Assembly: GCA_007121575.1 (NCBI GenBank)
Contig: SKKJ01000201.1
Location: 1 to 15,787, forward strand
Source of the DNA: Natronomonas sp.
GTDB lineage: Archaea; Halobacteriota; Halobacteria; Halobacteriales; Haloarculaceae
Direction: 5' to 3'
Length of the DNA: 15,787 bases
Shown: positions 7,150 through 14,446 of the stretch, in pieces
Layout: each line of letters starts with the position of its first letter
Position numbering within the stretch: position 1 is the first letter of the stretch
Position numbers and translations under genes: made by a program
The notes under the pieces: generated by a model
Told to the model about the DNA's origin: nothing
Databases searched by the model: none
The model's input: only the letters and a program-made list of their open reading frames with translations

Positions 7150-7463
7150 ACGAAATTCGTCTCGGCGCGATCTTCGTCCTGCTCGCGGGAGGCGTCTTCT
7201 TCACGTTCGTCTCCGCAGTCGGCGTGATCCGTCTCCCAGACGTGTATACGCGCGCACACACCGCCTCTCAAACCGATACGCTCGGCGCTGGCCTCGTCGT
7301 TGCTGCAGTTGTGCTTGCGTATGGGGTCGAGACCGAAGTGATCAAAGCGCTCTTGCTACTCGTGTTCATCTTCATTACCAACCCGACGGCTGCACACGCC
7401 GTTGGTCGTGCGGCCTACGAAGAGGGAATCGAACCGTGGACGAAGGGGGATGAGAGACGATGA
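7146..7463 (+). CDS. mnhG: Mrp-type antiporter subunit G
   Basis: A 105-residue three-helix membrane protein. The subunit G signature GVIRLPDVYTRAHTASQTDT (26-45) follows the first helix, and FITNPTAAHAVGRAAY (76-91) follows the third. The charged tail ends EPWTKGDERR. MnhG is a small integral subunit of the Mrp complex, and this length is usual for the family. The start overlaps mnhF by four bases, and the stop overlaps the DUF4040 gene by four. Confidence 0.94.
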   Translation: MNEIRLGAIFVLLAGGVFFTFVSAVGVIRLPDVYTRAHTASQTDTLGAGLVVAAVVLAYGVETEVIKALLLLVFIFITNPTAAHAVGRAAYEEGIEPWTKGDERR

Positions 7464-8017
7464 GCGCCGTTGGCTTCGCGCTCGCCGGCTTCGTTATCAT
7501 CACCGCGATCGCGACCGCCATGTTGCGCGATACGCTCGCGGCGATCATCGTCTTCGCCGCCTACAGTCTCGGAATGGCGTTGTTTTACACGCTCTTGTTG
7601 GCACCCGATGTCGGTCTCACCGAGGCCGCGATCGGAGCGGGCGTGACGACGATCCTTCTGCTCGTGACGATCGCGAAAACCACTCGTCCGCGAGCCGAAA
7701 AGGTGTTCACAGCGATCAACTGTCCCGCAGCGACCCTCTCTGTGGGACTAGTGGCAGTTCTTCTGTTCACCGTCGGTTCGATCCCCGTCGAGAACTTCCT
7801 CGGCGAGGCGACCCCGGTAACGGGTGCGGCCGGAACCCCCGGTGAAAGCGTCACCGGCCACTATCTGCAATCGACCTACGAACAGACCGGCGTCACGAAC
7901 GCAGTCACGGCCGTTCTCGCCGCCTACCGTGGCTTCGATACGTTCGGCGAGGCCGTCGTCGTTTTCGCGGCCGGGGTCGCCGTCGTGGTCGTGTTGCACC
8001 GAGGTGAGTTCCTATGA
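7460..8017 (+). CDS. DUF4040/MbhD-MbhE-like subunit, equivalent to the MrpA C-terminal region
   Basis: A 185-residue membrane protein. Residues 1-75 form the DUF4040 (MbhD) three-helix unit with the hallmark APDVGLTEAAIGAGVTTILL (48-67). A helix at about 92-107 and a ~40-residue hydrophilic loop follow. A final segment, VTNAVTAVLAAYRGFDTFGE (145-164) running into a last helix, resembles the MbhE-like end of MrpA, where an FRGFDTLGE motif is typical. In bacteria these modules are fused to the large MrpA antiporter protein; here they stand alone, as in archaeal Mbh/Mrp-related clusters. Annotation pipelines often name such proteins MnhB-like or MnhA C-terminal. ATGA overlaps join it to mnhG and mnhB. 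Confidence 0.85.
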   Translation: MSAVGFALAGFVIITAIATAMLRDTLAAIIVFAAYSLGMALFYTLLLAPDVGLTEAAIGAGVTTILLLVTIAKTTRPRAEKVFTAINCPAATLSVGLVAVLLFTVGSIPVENFLGEATPVTGAAGTPGESVTGHYLQSTYEQTGVTNAVTAVLAAYRGFDTFGEAVVVFAAGVAVVVVLHRGEFL

Positions 8018-8484
8018 GCGGCTCCGACTCAATTCGACCCTACACGGAAAGTGAGATCATCATGACCGCCGTCCGAATCGTCGCGCCGTTCGTGTTGACC
8101 TACGGGCTGTTCATCACGTTTCACGGCGCGGATTCACCGGGCGGCGGTTTTCAGGGAGGTGCGCTCATCGGCGTCGTCGTTTTCATGTTGGCCTTCGCGT
8201 TCGGGATCGCACCGACACGCGAGTGGGTCGGCAGCGGACTGATGACCGCGCTCGCCGCCGGCGGTGTTATCGTCTTCGTCAGCGTCGGACTCGGAACGCT
8301 CGCACTGGGTGGGAAGTTCCTCGAGTACGGCCTCTACGAGCCGTTCCTCGGCCCCGACGCCACGAAGTGGGGGATGGAAGCGATCGAAATCGGCGGCGTT
8401 GCCGCCATCGTTTCGGGCGTCATCATGGCGCTGTTCTTCCTGACGGCCGCCGGCTACGCCTCACAGGGAGGTGAGGACGTATGA
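8014..8484 (+). CDS. mnhB: Mrp-type antiporter subunit B
   Basis: A 156-residue protein with four hydrophobic segments, at about 18-35, 48-64, 76-98 and 124-146. The MnhB signature FHGADSPGGGFQGGA (36-50) is intact and is the most diagnostic feature. The N-terminal RPYTESEIIMTAVRIVAPF region is also typical. MnhB is an integral subunit of the Mrp Na+/H+ antiporter, fused to MrpA in some bacteria but separate here. It starts on an ATGA overlap with the DUF4040 gene. A GGGAGG near 8466-8471 and GAGG at 8473-8476 lie just before mnhC and may assist re-initiation there. Confidence 0.95.
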   Translation: MSGSDSIRPYTESEIIMTAVRIVAPFVLTYGLFITFHGADSPGGGFQGGALIGVVVFMLAFAFGIAPTREWVGSGLMTALAAGGVIVFVSVGLGTLALGGKFLEYGLYEPFLGPDATKWGMEAIEIGGVAAIVSGVIMALFFLTAAGYASQGGEDV

Positions 8485-8870
8485 CACTGCTCGGAATGCC
8501 GCTTATGCTCGAACTTCTGTCGACGCGATACGCCTACGCGACGTTCGCGGTGATTTTGGCGGTCGGACTGTACATCATGATCGCGAGTCCGAACCTCGTA
8601 AAGAAGGTTATCGGGCTGAACCTCTTTCAGAGCGCGATCTTTCTGTTTTTCGTCGCGACCGCCTACATGCACGGCGGGTCCGTTCCCGTGATCCCGACTG
8701 AGGGCGGCGCCGTCGGTGAATACGCCAGTCCACTTCCCCACGTTATCGTGCTGACCGCGATTGTGGTCGGCGTCAGCCTCACGGCCGTGGGGCTCGCGCT
8801 GATCGTTCGACTCTACTCGTTGTATGGGACGTTGAACGAGGAGACGATCCGGGAGGTCATCAATGAGTAA
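8481..8870 (+). CDS. mnhC: Mrp-type antiporter subunit C (NuoK-like)
   Basis: A 129-residue protein with three hydrophobic helices. Motifs NLVKKVIGLNLFQSAIFLF (38-56) and YASPLPHVIVLTAIVVGVSL (81-100) are those of MnhC, which is homologous to the NuoK subunit of respiratory complex I. These homologues carry conserved membrane charges needed for ion transfer. The ATG at 8481 overlaps the mnhB stop. Two further in-frame Met codons (residues 6 and 9) could serve, but the overlap favours the first. Its 3' end overlaps mnhD1 by eight bases and contains the Shine-Dalgarno for that gene. Confidence 0.94.
   Translation: MTLLGMPLMLELLSTRYAYATFAVILAVGLYIMIASPNLVKKVIGLNLFQSAIFLFFVATAYMHGGSVPVIPTEGGAVGEYASPLPHVIVLTAIVVGVSLTAVGLALIVRLYSLYGTLNEETIREVINE
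8852..8857 (+). promoter_or_regulatory. Ribosome-binding site for mnhD1
   Basis: GGAGGT lies five bases before the ATG at 8863, inside the 3' end of mnhC. It is the clearest Shine-Dalgarno in the operon and fixes the start of the 507-residue subunit, at the only junction that overlaps by eight rather than four bases. Confidence 0.75.
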
Positions 8871-10386
8871 CCCCGAACTCGCGCTGCTCGTTGCGATCCC
8901 GATCCTCGCGGCGACGATCCCGTTGCTCGCGAGCCTGAAGTTCGACCGGGTCGGCTGGCCGATCGCGCTGGTGACGGCGGCGATCGAGGTCGCACTCGCC
9001 GGCTACGTCGCCATGCGCGTGGCGGCCGAAGGCCGATACGTCCACAACCTCGGCGGTTATCCGCGACAGTACGGAATCGAACTGGTCGCCGACGGGCTTT
9101 CGGCGTCGGTCGTGCTGTTGGTCGCGCTCGTCACGCTCGTCGTGTTAGGCTACGCCAGACGCGCCGGTCCACGACAAAACACCTTCTACAGCGCGTATCT
9201 GTTGCTCTGTGGCGGGCTGATGGGCGTCGGTCTCACCGGCGACGTGTTCAACATGTTCGTCTTCCTCGAGATCGTCGGCCTCGCGACGTACGCGCTGGTC
9301 GCCTCGGATCGATCGGGTCGCTCGGCGCTCGCCGCGTTGAAATACCTCCTCATCGGAACCGCGGGCGCATCGCTGTATCTGGTCGGCGTCGGCTACGTCT
9401 TCGTCGCGACGGGGACGTTGAACATGGTCGAACTCTCGACGGCGATCCCGGAAACGGTCGGCTACGCCGATCCGTTGATCATCGCTTCGTTCTGTTTCAT
9501 CGCAGTCGGGCTTTCGGTCAAAGCGGCGATCTTCCCGCTACACACGTGGATGCCCGACGCATACGCGGAATCGCCCGATACGGTGACTTCCTACATCTCG
9601 GGACTCGTCTCGACGATGGGTGCGTACGCGCTCGCCCGGCTGATTTACACCGTCTACACGCCAGAGTTTTTCGCAACCGTCCCGCTCGCGGGTGACGCGC
9701 TCGTCGCGTTCGCGACCGTGAGCATCATCGCGGGGTCGGTATTGGCGGTGATTCAACCCGACGTGAAACGCATGTTAGCGTACTCGTCGGTCGCACAGTT
9801 CGGGATGATCGTCGCCGCGTTCGGACTAGCGACCGAACAGGCGCTCTTGGGCGGCATCATCCACCTCGTCGGACACGGACTCATGAAGACCGCACTGTTC
9901 CTCGCGGTCGGGGTGTTGGCGACCGCCTACGGCGTCCGGACTGTCAAACAGTACGCGAACCTCGGCTATCGCTCGCCAGTGACCGTCGCGGCGATGGGAC
10001 TGCTTCTGTTGGCGCTCGTCGGCATTCCGCCGTCGATCGGCTTCCTCGGTAAGTGGTACATCGCGTGGGGCGCGATCGAAGCCGGTGCGCCGATCGTCGC
10101 CGGCGTGATCTTCTTCAGCACGCTATTGACGCTTCTGTACGTCGCACGACTACTGGAATCGCTGTATTTCCACCCCGCAGACGGGATCGAGGGTGCGGTT
10201 CCGGGCGATGAGGTCCGATTGCTCTCGGACGGTGGAGACGGCGCGACGGGACAGAACAGAAACCGCCCCGTCTCCTTCGGAATGGTGTTCGTCGTCGCCG
10301 CCCTCTCTGTCGCCGCGGTCGCACTCGGGTTCGCCGGGCCCGCGTTTGAAGCGTTCTTCGAATCCTTCCTGGAGGCTGCACTATGA
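8863..10386 (+). CDS. mnhD: Mrp-type antiporter subunit D, first copy (D1)
   Basis: A 507-residue protein of the NuoL/M/N-MrpA/D antiporter fold, with about 14 helices. All residues expected for proton transfer are present: E136 in FVFLEIVGLATYAL, K220 in VKAAIFPLHTWMPDAY with H227, the IQPDVKRMLAYSSVAQFGM block (297-315), H334 and H338 before K342 in HLVGHGLMKTALF, and K397 in GFLGKWY. These residues form the buried charged path that moves protons in complex I-type antiporter subunits. A hydrophilic loop (about 440-465) precedes the last helix (about 472-491). The start is set by GGAGGT five bases upstream. The next gene, another D-type subunit, overlaps by ATGA. I call it D rather than A because it lacks DUF4040 and the extra C-terminal helices of MrpA. 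Confidence 0.93.
   Translation: MSNPELALLVAIPILAATIPLLASLKFDRVGWPIALVTAAIEVALAGYVAMRVAAEGRYVHNLGGYPRQYGIELVADGLSASVVLLVALVTLVVLGYARRAGPRQNTFYSAYLLLCGGLMGVGLTGDVFNMFVFLEIVGLATYALVASDRSGRSALAALKYLLIGTAGASLYLVGVGYVFVATGTLNMVELSTAIPETVGYADPLIIASFCFIAVGLSVKAAIFPLHTWMPDAYAESPDTVTSYISGLVSTMGAYALARLIYTVYTPEFFATVPLAGDALVAFATVSIIAGSVLAVIQPDVKRMLAYSSVAQFGMIVAAFGLATEQALLGGIIHLVGHGLMKTALFLAVGVLATAYGVRTVKQYANLGYRSPVTVAAMGLLLLALVGIPPSIGFLGKWYIAWGAIEAGAPIVAGVIFFSTLLTLLYVARLLESLYFHPADGIEGAVPGDEVRLLSDGGDGATGQNRNRPVSFGMVFVVAALSVAAVALGFAGPAFEAFFESFLEAAL
10371..10375 (+). promoter_or_regulatory. Ribosome-binding site for mnhD2
   Basis: GGAGG lies seven bases before the ATG at 10383. The start is ATGATG (10383 and 10386); spacing fits either, and the ATGA overlap with D1 favours 10383. 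Confidence 0.6.
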
Positions 10387-12338
10387 TGGACAACTTCCCG
10401 CTATACGCCGTATTGATCTCGTTCGCCGGGATGTTCGGTATCTTCGCCGCCCACCGGCGACCGAACGTCCGTGAAGCCGTCACGATCGTCACCGCGGTGG
10501 CGAAGTTCGCGATCGTCGCCGCCATGCTCCCCGGCGTGCTCAACGGCGAAACCTACGTTTTCTCCTCCGGCGAGTTCGTCGCCGGAATCGAGTTCGTCCT
10601 CAGAGCCGATCCGCTCGGAATGCTTTTCGCCTCGCTCGCGAGCTTGCTCTGGATCGTCACGTCGTTTTACAGCATCGGCTACATGCGCGGGCTGAACGAA
10701 CACGGACAAACTCGCTATTTCGCCTCCTTCGCGGCGTCGCTGTCGGCGACGATGGGGATCGCGTTCGCCGGCAACCTCGTGACGATTTTCCTGTTTTATG
10801 AACTGCTCTCTGTGGCGACGTACCCGCTCGTCGCCCACGACGAAACCGGTGAAGCGCGCTCTGCCGGCCGTAAATACCTCGCGTACACAATGTTCGGCGG
10901 CGGCGTGCTCGTTCTCGCGGGCACCGTCCTCGTCTTCTGGCTCGCCGGAACGGTCACGTTTACCCCCGGCGGCATCGAGGGACTCGCGGAGGTCGCGAAC
11001 TCGAATGAATCGATCGTCCAAGTCGCATATCTGCTTTTGGCCGTCGGTTTCGGCGTCAAAGCCGGCCTGATGCCGCTGCACCAGTGGCTGCCGGTCGCGA
11101 TGGTCGCGCCGACACCGGTCTCCGGACTCTTACACGCGGTTGCCGTCGTCAAATCCGGCGCGTTCGGCGTCGCTCGCGTCACACTCGACGTGTTCGGCCC
11201 GGAAGTCGCGTATCAGATTGGGATGGGTGTCGCCATCTCCGCGGTCGCGGCGTTCACACTGCTCGCGGCGTCGGTTATCGCGCTCCGAAAAGATCATCTC
11301 AAACAGCGGCTCGCGTACTCGACCGTTTCCCAACTCAGCTATATCGTTTTGGGGCTCGGAATCTTCGGCTGGTACGGCCTCATCGGCGCGTTGCTCCATA
11401 TCCCCGCGCACGCGTTCATGAAACTGACCCTGTTCTTTTGCGCCGGTGCGATCCACGTCGAGACGCACACCGATTACATCTCGGAGATGGCCGGGATCGG
11501 CAAACGGATGCCGGTCGTCCTCGGCGCGTTCGCGCTCGCCGCCGCCGGAATGGCCGGGATTCCGCTGTTCGCCGGCTTCGTCTCGAAATATTACTTGCTC
11601 ATCGGTGGGATCGAGATGGGCGCAGCCTTCACGCCGATCGGGTACTACCTCGCGGGCGCGTTGCTCGTCTCCGGTGTGCTCAACGTCGCGTACTTTTGGC
11701 CGGTCGTCTACACGGCCTTTTTCGAGTCCGAGGACGACCACGACGCCAAGCCGCTCGTTGACCATCGAGTCGGCGGTGAGCGCCGATCGATTCTCGCGGA
11801 AACTGACGGTGGTCGTCCGATCGACGATGCAGAAGGCGATGGCGACGACGCGTCCGGGACCGACGGCGAATCCGAAGATGAGTCCGAAGACGAAGCGATC
11901 GATCCCGCCGATCTGCAGCCCGACTTCTCCGGACGGAGCGAACGGCGCGATTACAGCGAACCCGCCCCGCTCGTCGATGGCGAGTACGCGGTCGATATGA
12001 ACCCGAGTGATCACACCGTGGACGAGGACACTACAGACGAGACCGATGAGGCCGATCACGAGGAAACCGATGCCGGTCACGCCGACCGCAGTGCGCACGG
12101 CGGGCATGACGAGCACGGCCACGATCACCACGGCGGGCCGCCACCGGGCGGTTGGCGTCGGCTCACGGCCCGCGAAGCGTTCCTCGGTGAGGAGACCACG
12201 TGGTTCATGCTCGGACCGATCCTTGCAGCGGTGACCGGTGCGATCCTCGTGGGAATCGTCCCGTCCGAGGTCATGTTCCTCGAGTTGATCGAGCTCATCG
12301 TCGAGGGCGTCCTCGAGGGAACGGAGGTGGAGCGATGA
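10383..12338 (+). CDS. mnhD: Mrp-type antiporter subunit D, second copy (D2), with acidic and His-rich insert
   Basis: A 651-residue antiporter-fold protein. The core (1-448) has the expected charges: E140 in FLFYELLSVATYPL, K226 in GVKAGLMPLHQWLP, K257 in VVKSGAFGVAR, K307 before QRLAYSTVSQLSYI, H339 and H343 with K347 in HIPAHAFMKLTLF, and K402 in GFVSKYY. Residues about 449-590 form a hydrophilic insert, rich in Asp/Glu and ending in a histidine-rich tract with seven His between 566 and 583, then PPPGGWRR. A final helix at about 607-630 closes the protein. The core resembles the antiporter half of MrpA or MrpD and probably forms one of the proton/sodium channels of the complex. The insert lies outside the bilayer; its side is not determined. 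It overlaps D1 and D3 by ATGA. Confidence 0.92.
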   Translation: MMDNFPLYAVLISFAGMFGIFAAHRRPNVREAVTIVTAVAKFAIVAAMLPGVLNGETYVFSSGEFVAGIEFVLRADPLGMLFASLASLLWIVTSFYSIGYMRGLNEHGQTRYFASFAASLSATMGIAFAGNLVTIFLFYELLSVATYPLVAHDETGEARSAGRKYLAYTMFGGGVLVLAGTVLVFWLAGTVTFTPGGIEGLAEVANSNESIVQVAYLLLAVGFGVKAGLMPLHQWLPVAMVAPTPVSGLLHAVAVVKSGAFGVARVTLDVFGPEVAYQIGMGVAISAVAAFTLLAASVIALRKDHLKQRLAYSTVSQLSYIVLGLGIFGWYGLIGALLHIPAHAFMKLTLFFCAGAIHVETHTDYISEMAGIGKRMPVVLGAFALAAAGMAGIPLFAGFVSKYYLLIGGIEMGAAFTPIGYYLAGALLVSGVLNVAYFWPVVYTAFFESEDDHDAKPLVDHRVGGERRSILAETDGGRPIDDAEGDGDDASGTDGESEDESEDEAIDPADLQPDFSGRSERRDYSEPAPLVDGEYAVDMNPSDHTVDEDTTDETDEADHEETDAGHADRSAHGGHDEHGHDHHGGPPPGGWRRLTAREAFLGEETTWFMLGPILAAVTGAILVGIVPSEVMFLELIELIVEGVLEGTEVER

Positions 12339-14173
12339 TCGAAACCGTCCCGCCGTTCGTCTACCTCACGATCGCCGCGTTCGCGGTCGCGTTCTTGCCT
12401 CGGCTGCCCGGCCACCTCATCGCCGGACTCGCGACGGCAGCAGTCGGTGTTCAGGGCTATCTGCTGGCCGACGGCACCTACGTCGAGACCGCGTTCCTCG
12501 GCTTCGATGTCGTCTTCCTCAACGTCGACGGCGCGTCGAGACTGTTCGCCGCCGGTATCGGCATTCTCGCCACCGCAGCCGTTCTGTACGCCTACGAAAG
12601 CGACGCGCCACGGGTTATGACCGCGTTCGCGCTCACGTACGTCGCGAGCACCGCGGGCGTTGTCTTCGCCGGCGATTGGCTCTCGATGATCTTCTTTTGG
12701 GAGCTGATGGCGGTCACGTCGACGCTTTTGGTCTGGCACTACGGCGGCGCAGCCGTCCGCGCGGGCTATCGGTACGCGATCTTCCACGGAATCGGTGGAA
12801 CGATCCTGCTCGGAGCCGTCGTCGTCCACTTCGTTTCGGTCGGACCGTCGACCGACGCGTTCCTGTATACGGCGAGTGAGGGTATCTACGGCGCTGCGGG
12901 CGGACCGCTCGCCAGTGCTGCCGCCGCGCTCGCCGCGGTCGGAATCGGGATCAACTGCGGGTTCATTCTGTTGCACTCGTGGATCCCGGATACGTACCCG
13001 AGACCGCACGTCGCCGCCTCGGTCTTCCTCTCGGTGTTCACGACGAAGACCGCGGTGTTCGTCATGTTCCGTGCGTTCCCCGACGGTGGGCTATGGCTCG
13101 CGTATCTCGGCGGCGCGATGGCGGTGTACGGCGTCTTCTTCGCGCTGTTGCAGTACGACCCCCGGCGTCTCCTGTCGTATCACATCCAAGCGCAGGTCGG
13201 CTACATGCTCGCTGGGATCGGGCTAGCGACGCTGGCGGGCGATTACGGCGGCGGCTTCGCTGCCGCCGGCGGACTCGCCCACGCGTTCAACAATATCCTG
13301 TATAAGGCGCTGCTGTTCATGGCCGTCGGCGTCGTCATCTATCGCACCCAAGAGCAGAACATCAAAAAGCTGGGCGGGCTCTGGAAGGTGATGCCGCTCA
13401 CGTTCCTCGCGTATCTGATCGGGGCGGCCTCCATTACTGCCGTTCCCGGCACGAACGGGTTCGTCTCGAAAGGAATGGTGCTCGATTCCGCACACGCGCT
13501 CGATACGATACCACTGCTTCTCGGCGAGGACCTGCTGTGGTGGATGCTCATCATCGGTGCGGTCGGAACGTTCATGTCCTTCATCAAGTTGGGCTATTAC
13601 ATCTTCTTCCACGGCGAGGCGACGATCGAACCGCGGGACGCGACCCGTGGCCAAACCGTCGCGATGTTGTTCGTCGGTGCCTTCTGTCTCGTCTTCGGGT
13701 TCGCACACGGCACGTTCTTCGAACTGTTGCCGTTCACCGAGTCGGTCGCGGCGGCGGCCGATCCGTTCAGCACCGGTCACCTCACGGAAGGTATCGTCCT
13801 GCTCGTGGTCGGATTCGTCGCGTTCTTCACACTGAAGGGTCCGATCACCCGAATGGCGTGGATCCCGGACGTCGAGCGCGTGCTCTTTCCGGCCTCGTTT
13901 TATCTGGGTCGCGGGCTCGTGTGGGGTGTCACCGAACTGTGGGCCGCCGTCGATCGGTTCGTCATGGCGACTGCCGCCGCTTCGATGCGCGTCGGAACTG
14001 ACCCCGGCGGGTACGCCTACCGGACCGCGGACCGGCTCCCTGGCGTCGATGTCGAGGAGCTTCCGACCGGTCGCGGAACCGAAACCGTTCGGCTCAGAGC
14101 CTCCTCGGGGGCGAGCATCTTCTTTATTACGTTGGCGCTTTTCGCCGGCCTCGTCGTCCTGTTGTTGCTCTAA
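12335..14173 (+). CDS. mnhD: Mrp-type antiporter subunit D, third copy (D3), divergent
   Basis: A 612-residue antiporter-fold protein, starting MIETVPPFVYL at the ATGA overlap with D2. The frame is open for 45 more codons upstream, but those lie inside D2 and read as Arg/Gly-rich shadow sequence. Conserved charges kept are E123 (FFWELMAVTSTLLV), K238 (FTTKTAVFVMFRAF), the YDPRRLLSYHIQAQVGYM block, H316, K324 (NNILYKALLF) and K379 (GFVSKGM). The lysine expected before FILLHSWIPDTY is replaced by N207 (GIGINCGF), and the second His of the HxxxHxxxK pattern by N320. A ~170-residue C-terminal extension after about 440 has further helices, a soluble stretch (about 556-590) and a last helix ending LVVLLLL. 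It is the last gene of the operon. Confidence 0.9.
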   Translation: MIETVPPFVYLTIAAFAVAFLPRLPGHLIAGLATAAVGVQGYLLADGTYVETAFLGFDVVFLNVDGASRLFAAGIGILATAAVLYAYESDAPRVMTAFALTYVASTAGVVFAGDWLSMIFFWELMAVTSTLLVWHYGGAAVRAGYRYAIFHGIGGTILLGAVVVHFVSVGPSTDAFLYTASEGIYGAAGGPLASAAAALAAVGIGINCGFILLHSWIPDTYPRPHVAASVFLSVFTTKTAVFVMFRAFPDGGLWLAYLGGAMAVYGVFFALLQYDPRRLLSYHIQAQVGYMLAGIGLATLAGDYGGGFAAAGGLAHAFNNILYKALLFMAVGVVIYRTQEQNIKKLGGLWKVMPLTFLAYLIGAASITAVPGTNGFVSKGMVLDSAHALDTIPLLLGEDLLWWMLIIGAVGTFMSFIKLGYYIFFHGEATIEPRDATRGQTVAMLFVGAFCLVFGFAHGTFFELLPFTESVAAAADPFSTGHLTEGIVLLVVGFVAFFTLKGPITRMAWIPDVERVLFPASFYLGRGLVWGVTELWAAVDRFVMATAAASMRVGTDPGGYAYRTADRLPGVDVEELPTGRGTETVRLRASSGASIFFITLALFAGLVVLLLL

Positions 14174-14207
14174 GTGGAAGTAGCCTCTCTCGTTTGGGCC
14201 AGCCGTT

Positions 14208-14217
14208 GATTTACATA
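14208..14217 (+). promoter_or_regulatory. TATA-like element before the damaged short gene and cinA
   Basis: GATTTACATA, centred near 14212, is followed about 26 nt later by GTG at 14238. That is the spacing of a leaderless start and implies a gene once began, or still begins, at 14238. No such clear element is seen directly before cinA, so this promoter may also serve cinA. Confidence 0.4.
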
Positions 14218-14237
14218 CCCTTCCGAACAGGGATCGC

Positions 14238-14421
14238 GTGGACGCCGTCGAGAAGGCGACCGCGGTCACAGCGCTACCGGAGCGTTCACAGAGCCGCCGT
14301 CGTCCGTGAGTCCGGTTTCGACCACACGGGCCGTGTCATCGGAGCCCAGCTACCGAATCGCCTTCTCGGTACACCGTTCTGTGTACGGAACGGGTTTCTC
14401 ATCGACAAGGGCTTGGCTTGA
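14238..14421 (+). pseudogene. Possible short gene interrupted by frameshift, unrecognised
   Basis: The 273 bases between D3 and cinA hold no clean gene. A GTG at 14238, well placed behind a TATA-like element, begins VDAVEKATAVTALPE, which reads like real haloarchaeal protein, but it stops at TGA 14307-14309 after 23 codons. Adding one base near 14283 would continue it as FTEPPSSVSPV in the frame that also runs into cinA. A third frame gives RESGFDHTGRVIGAQLPN and closes at TGA 14419-14421. Plausible peptide spread over three frames suggests a gene with one or more frameshifts, natural or from sequencing. I do not recognise the product, and a non-coding leader for cinA is the alternative. Confidence 0.3.
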
Positions 14422-14446
14422 AGTTCTTCGTATCCGTTTAGACGGT

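Noticed and set aside
11130..12131. A 333-codon open frame on the minus strand across subunit D2
   Set aside because: It mirrors a conserved antiporter gene, contains no recognisable motif and has shadow-type composition.
12200..12334. N-terminal extension of D3 by 45 codons to a GTG at 12200
   Set aside because: The extension lies wholly inside D2 in another frame and reads Arg/Gly-rich. The ATGA overlap at 12335 and the hydrophobic start MIETVPPFVYL are typical of the operon.
12125..14269. Two long minus-strand frames (12125-13009 and 13223-14269) opposite D3
   Set aside because: Both are highly charged antisense shadows; the plus-strand D3 has a full set of membrane helices and conserved residues.
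14306..14446. N-terminal extension of CinA-C from GTG 14306
   Set aside because: Family homology begins just after ATG 14447, and the added residues do not look like any CinA part. It is retained only as part of the possible frameshifted gene.
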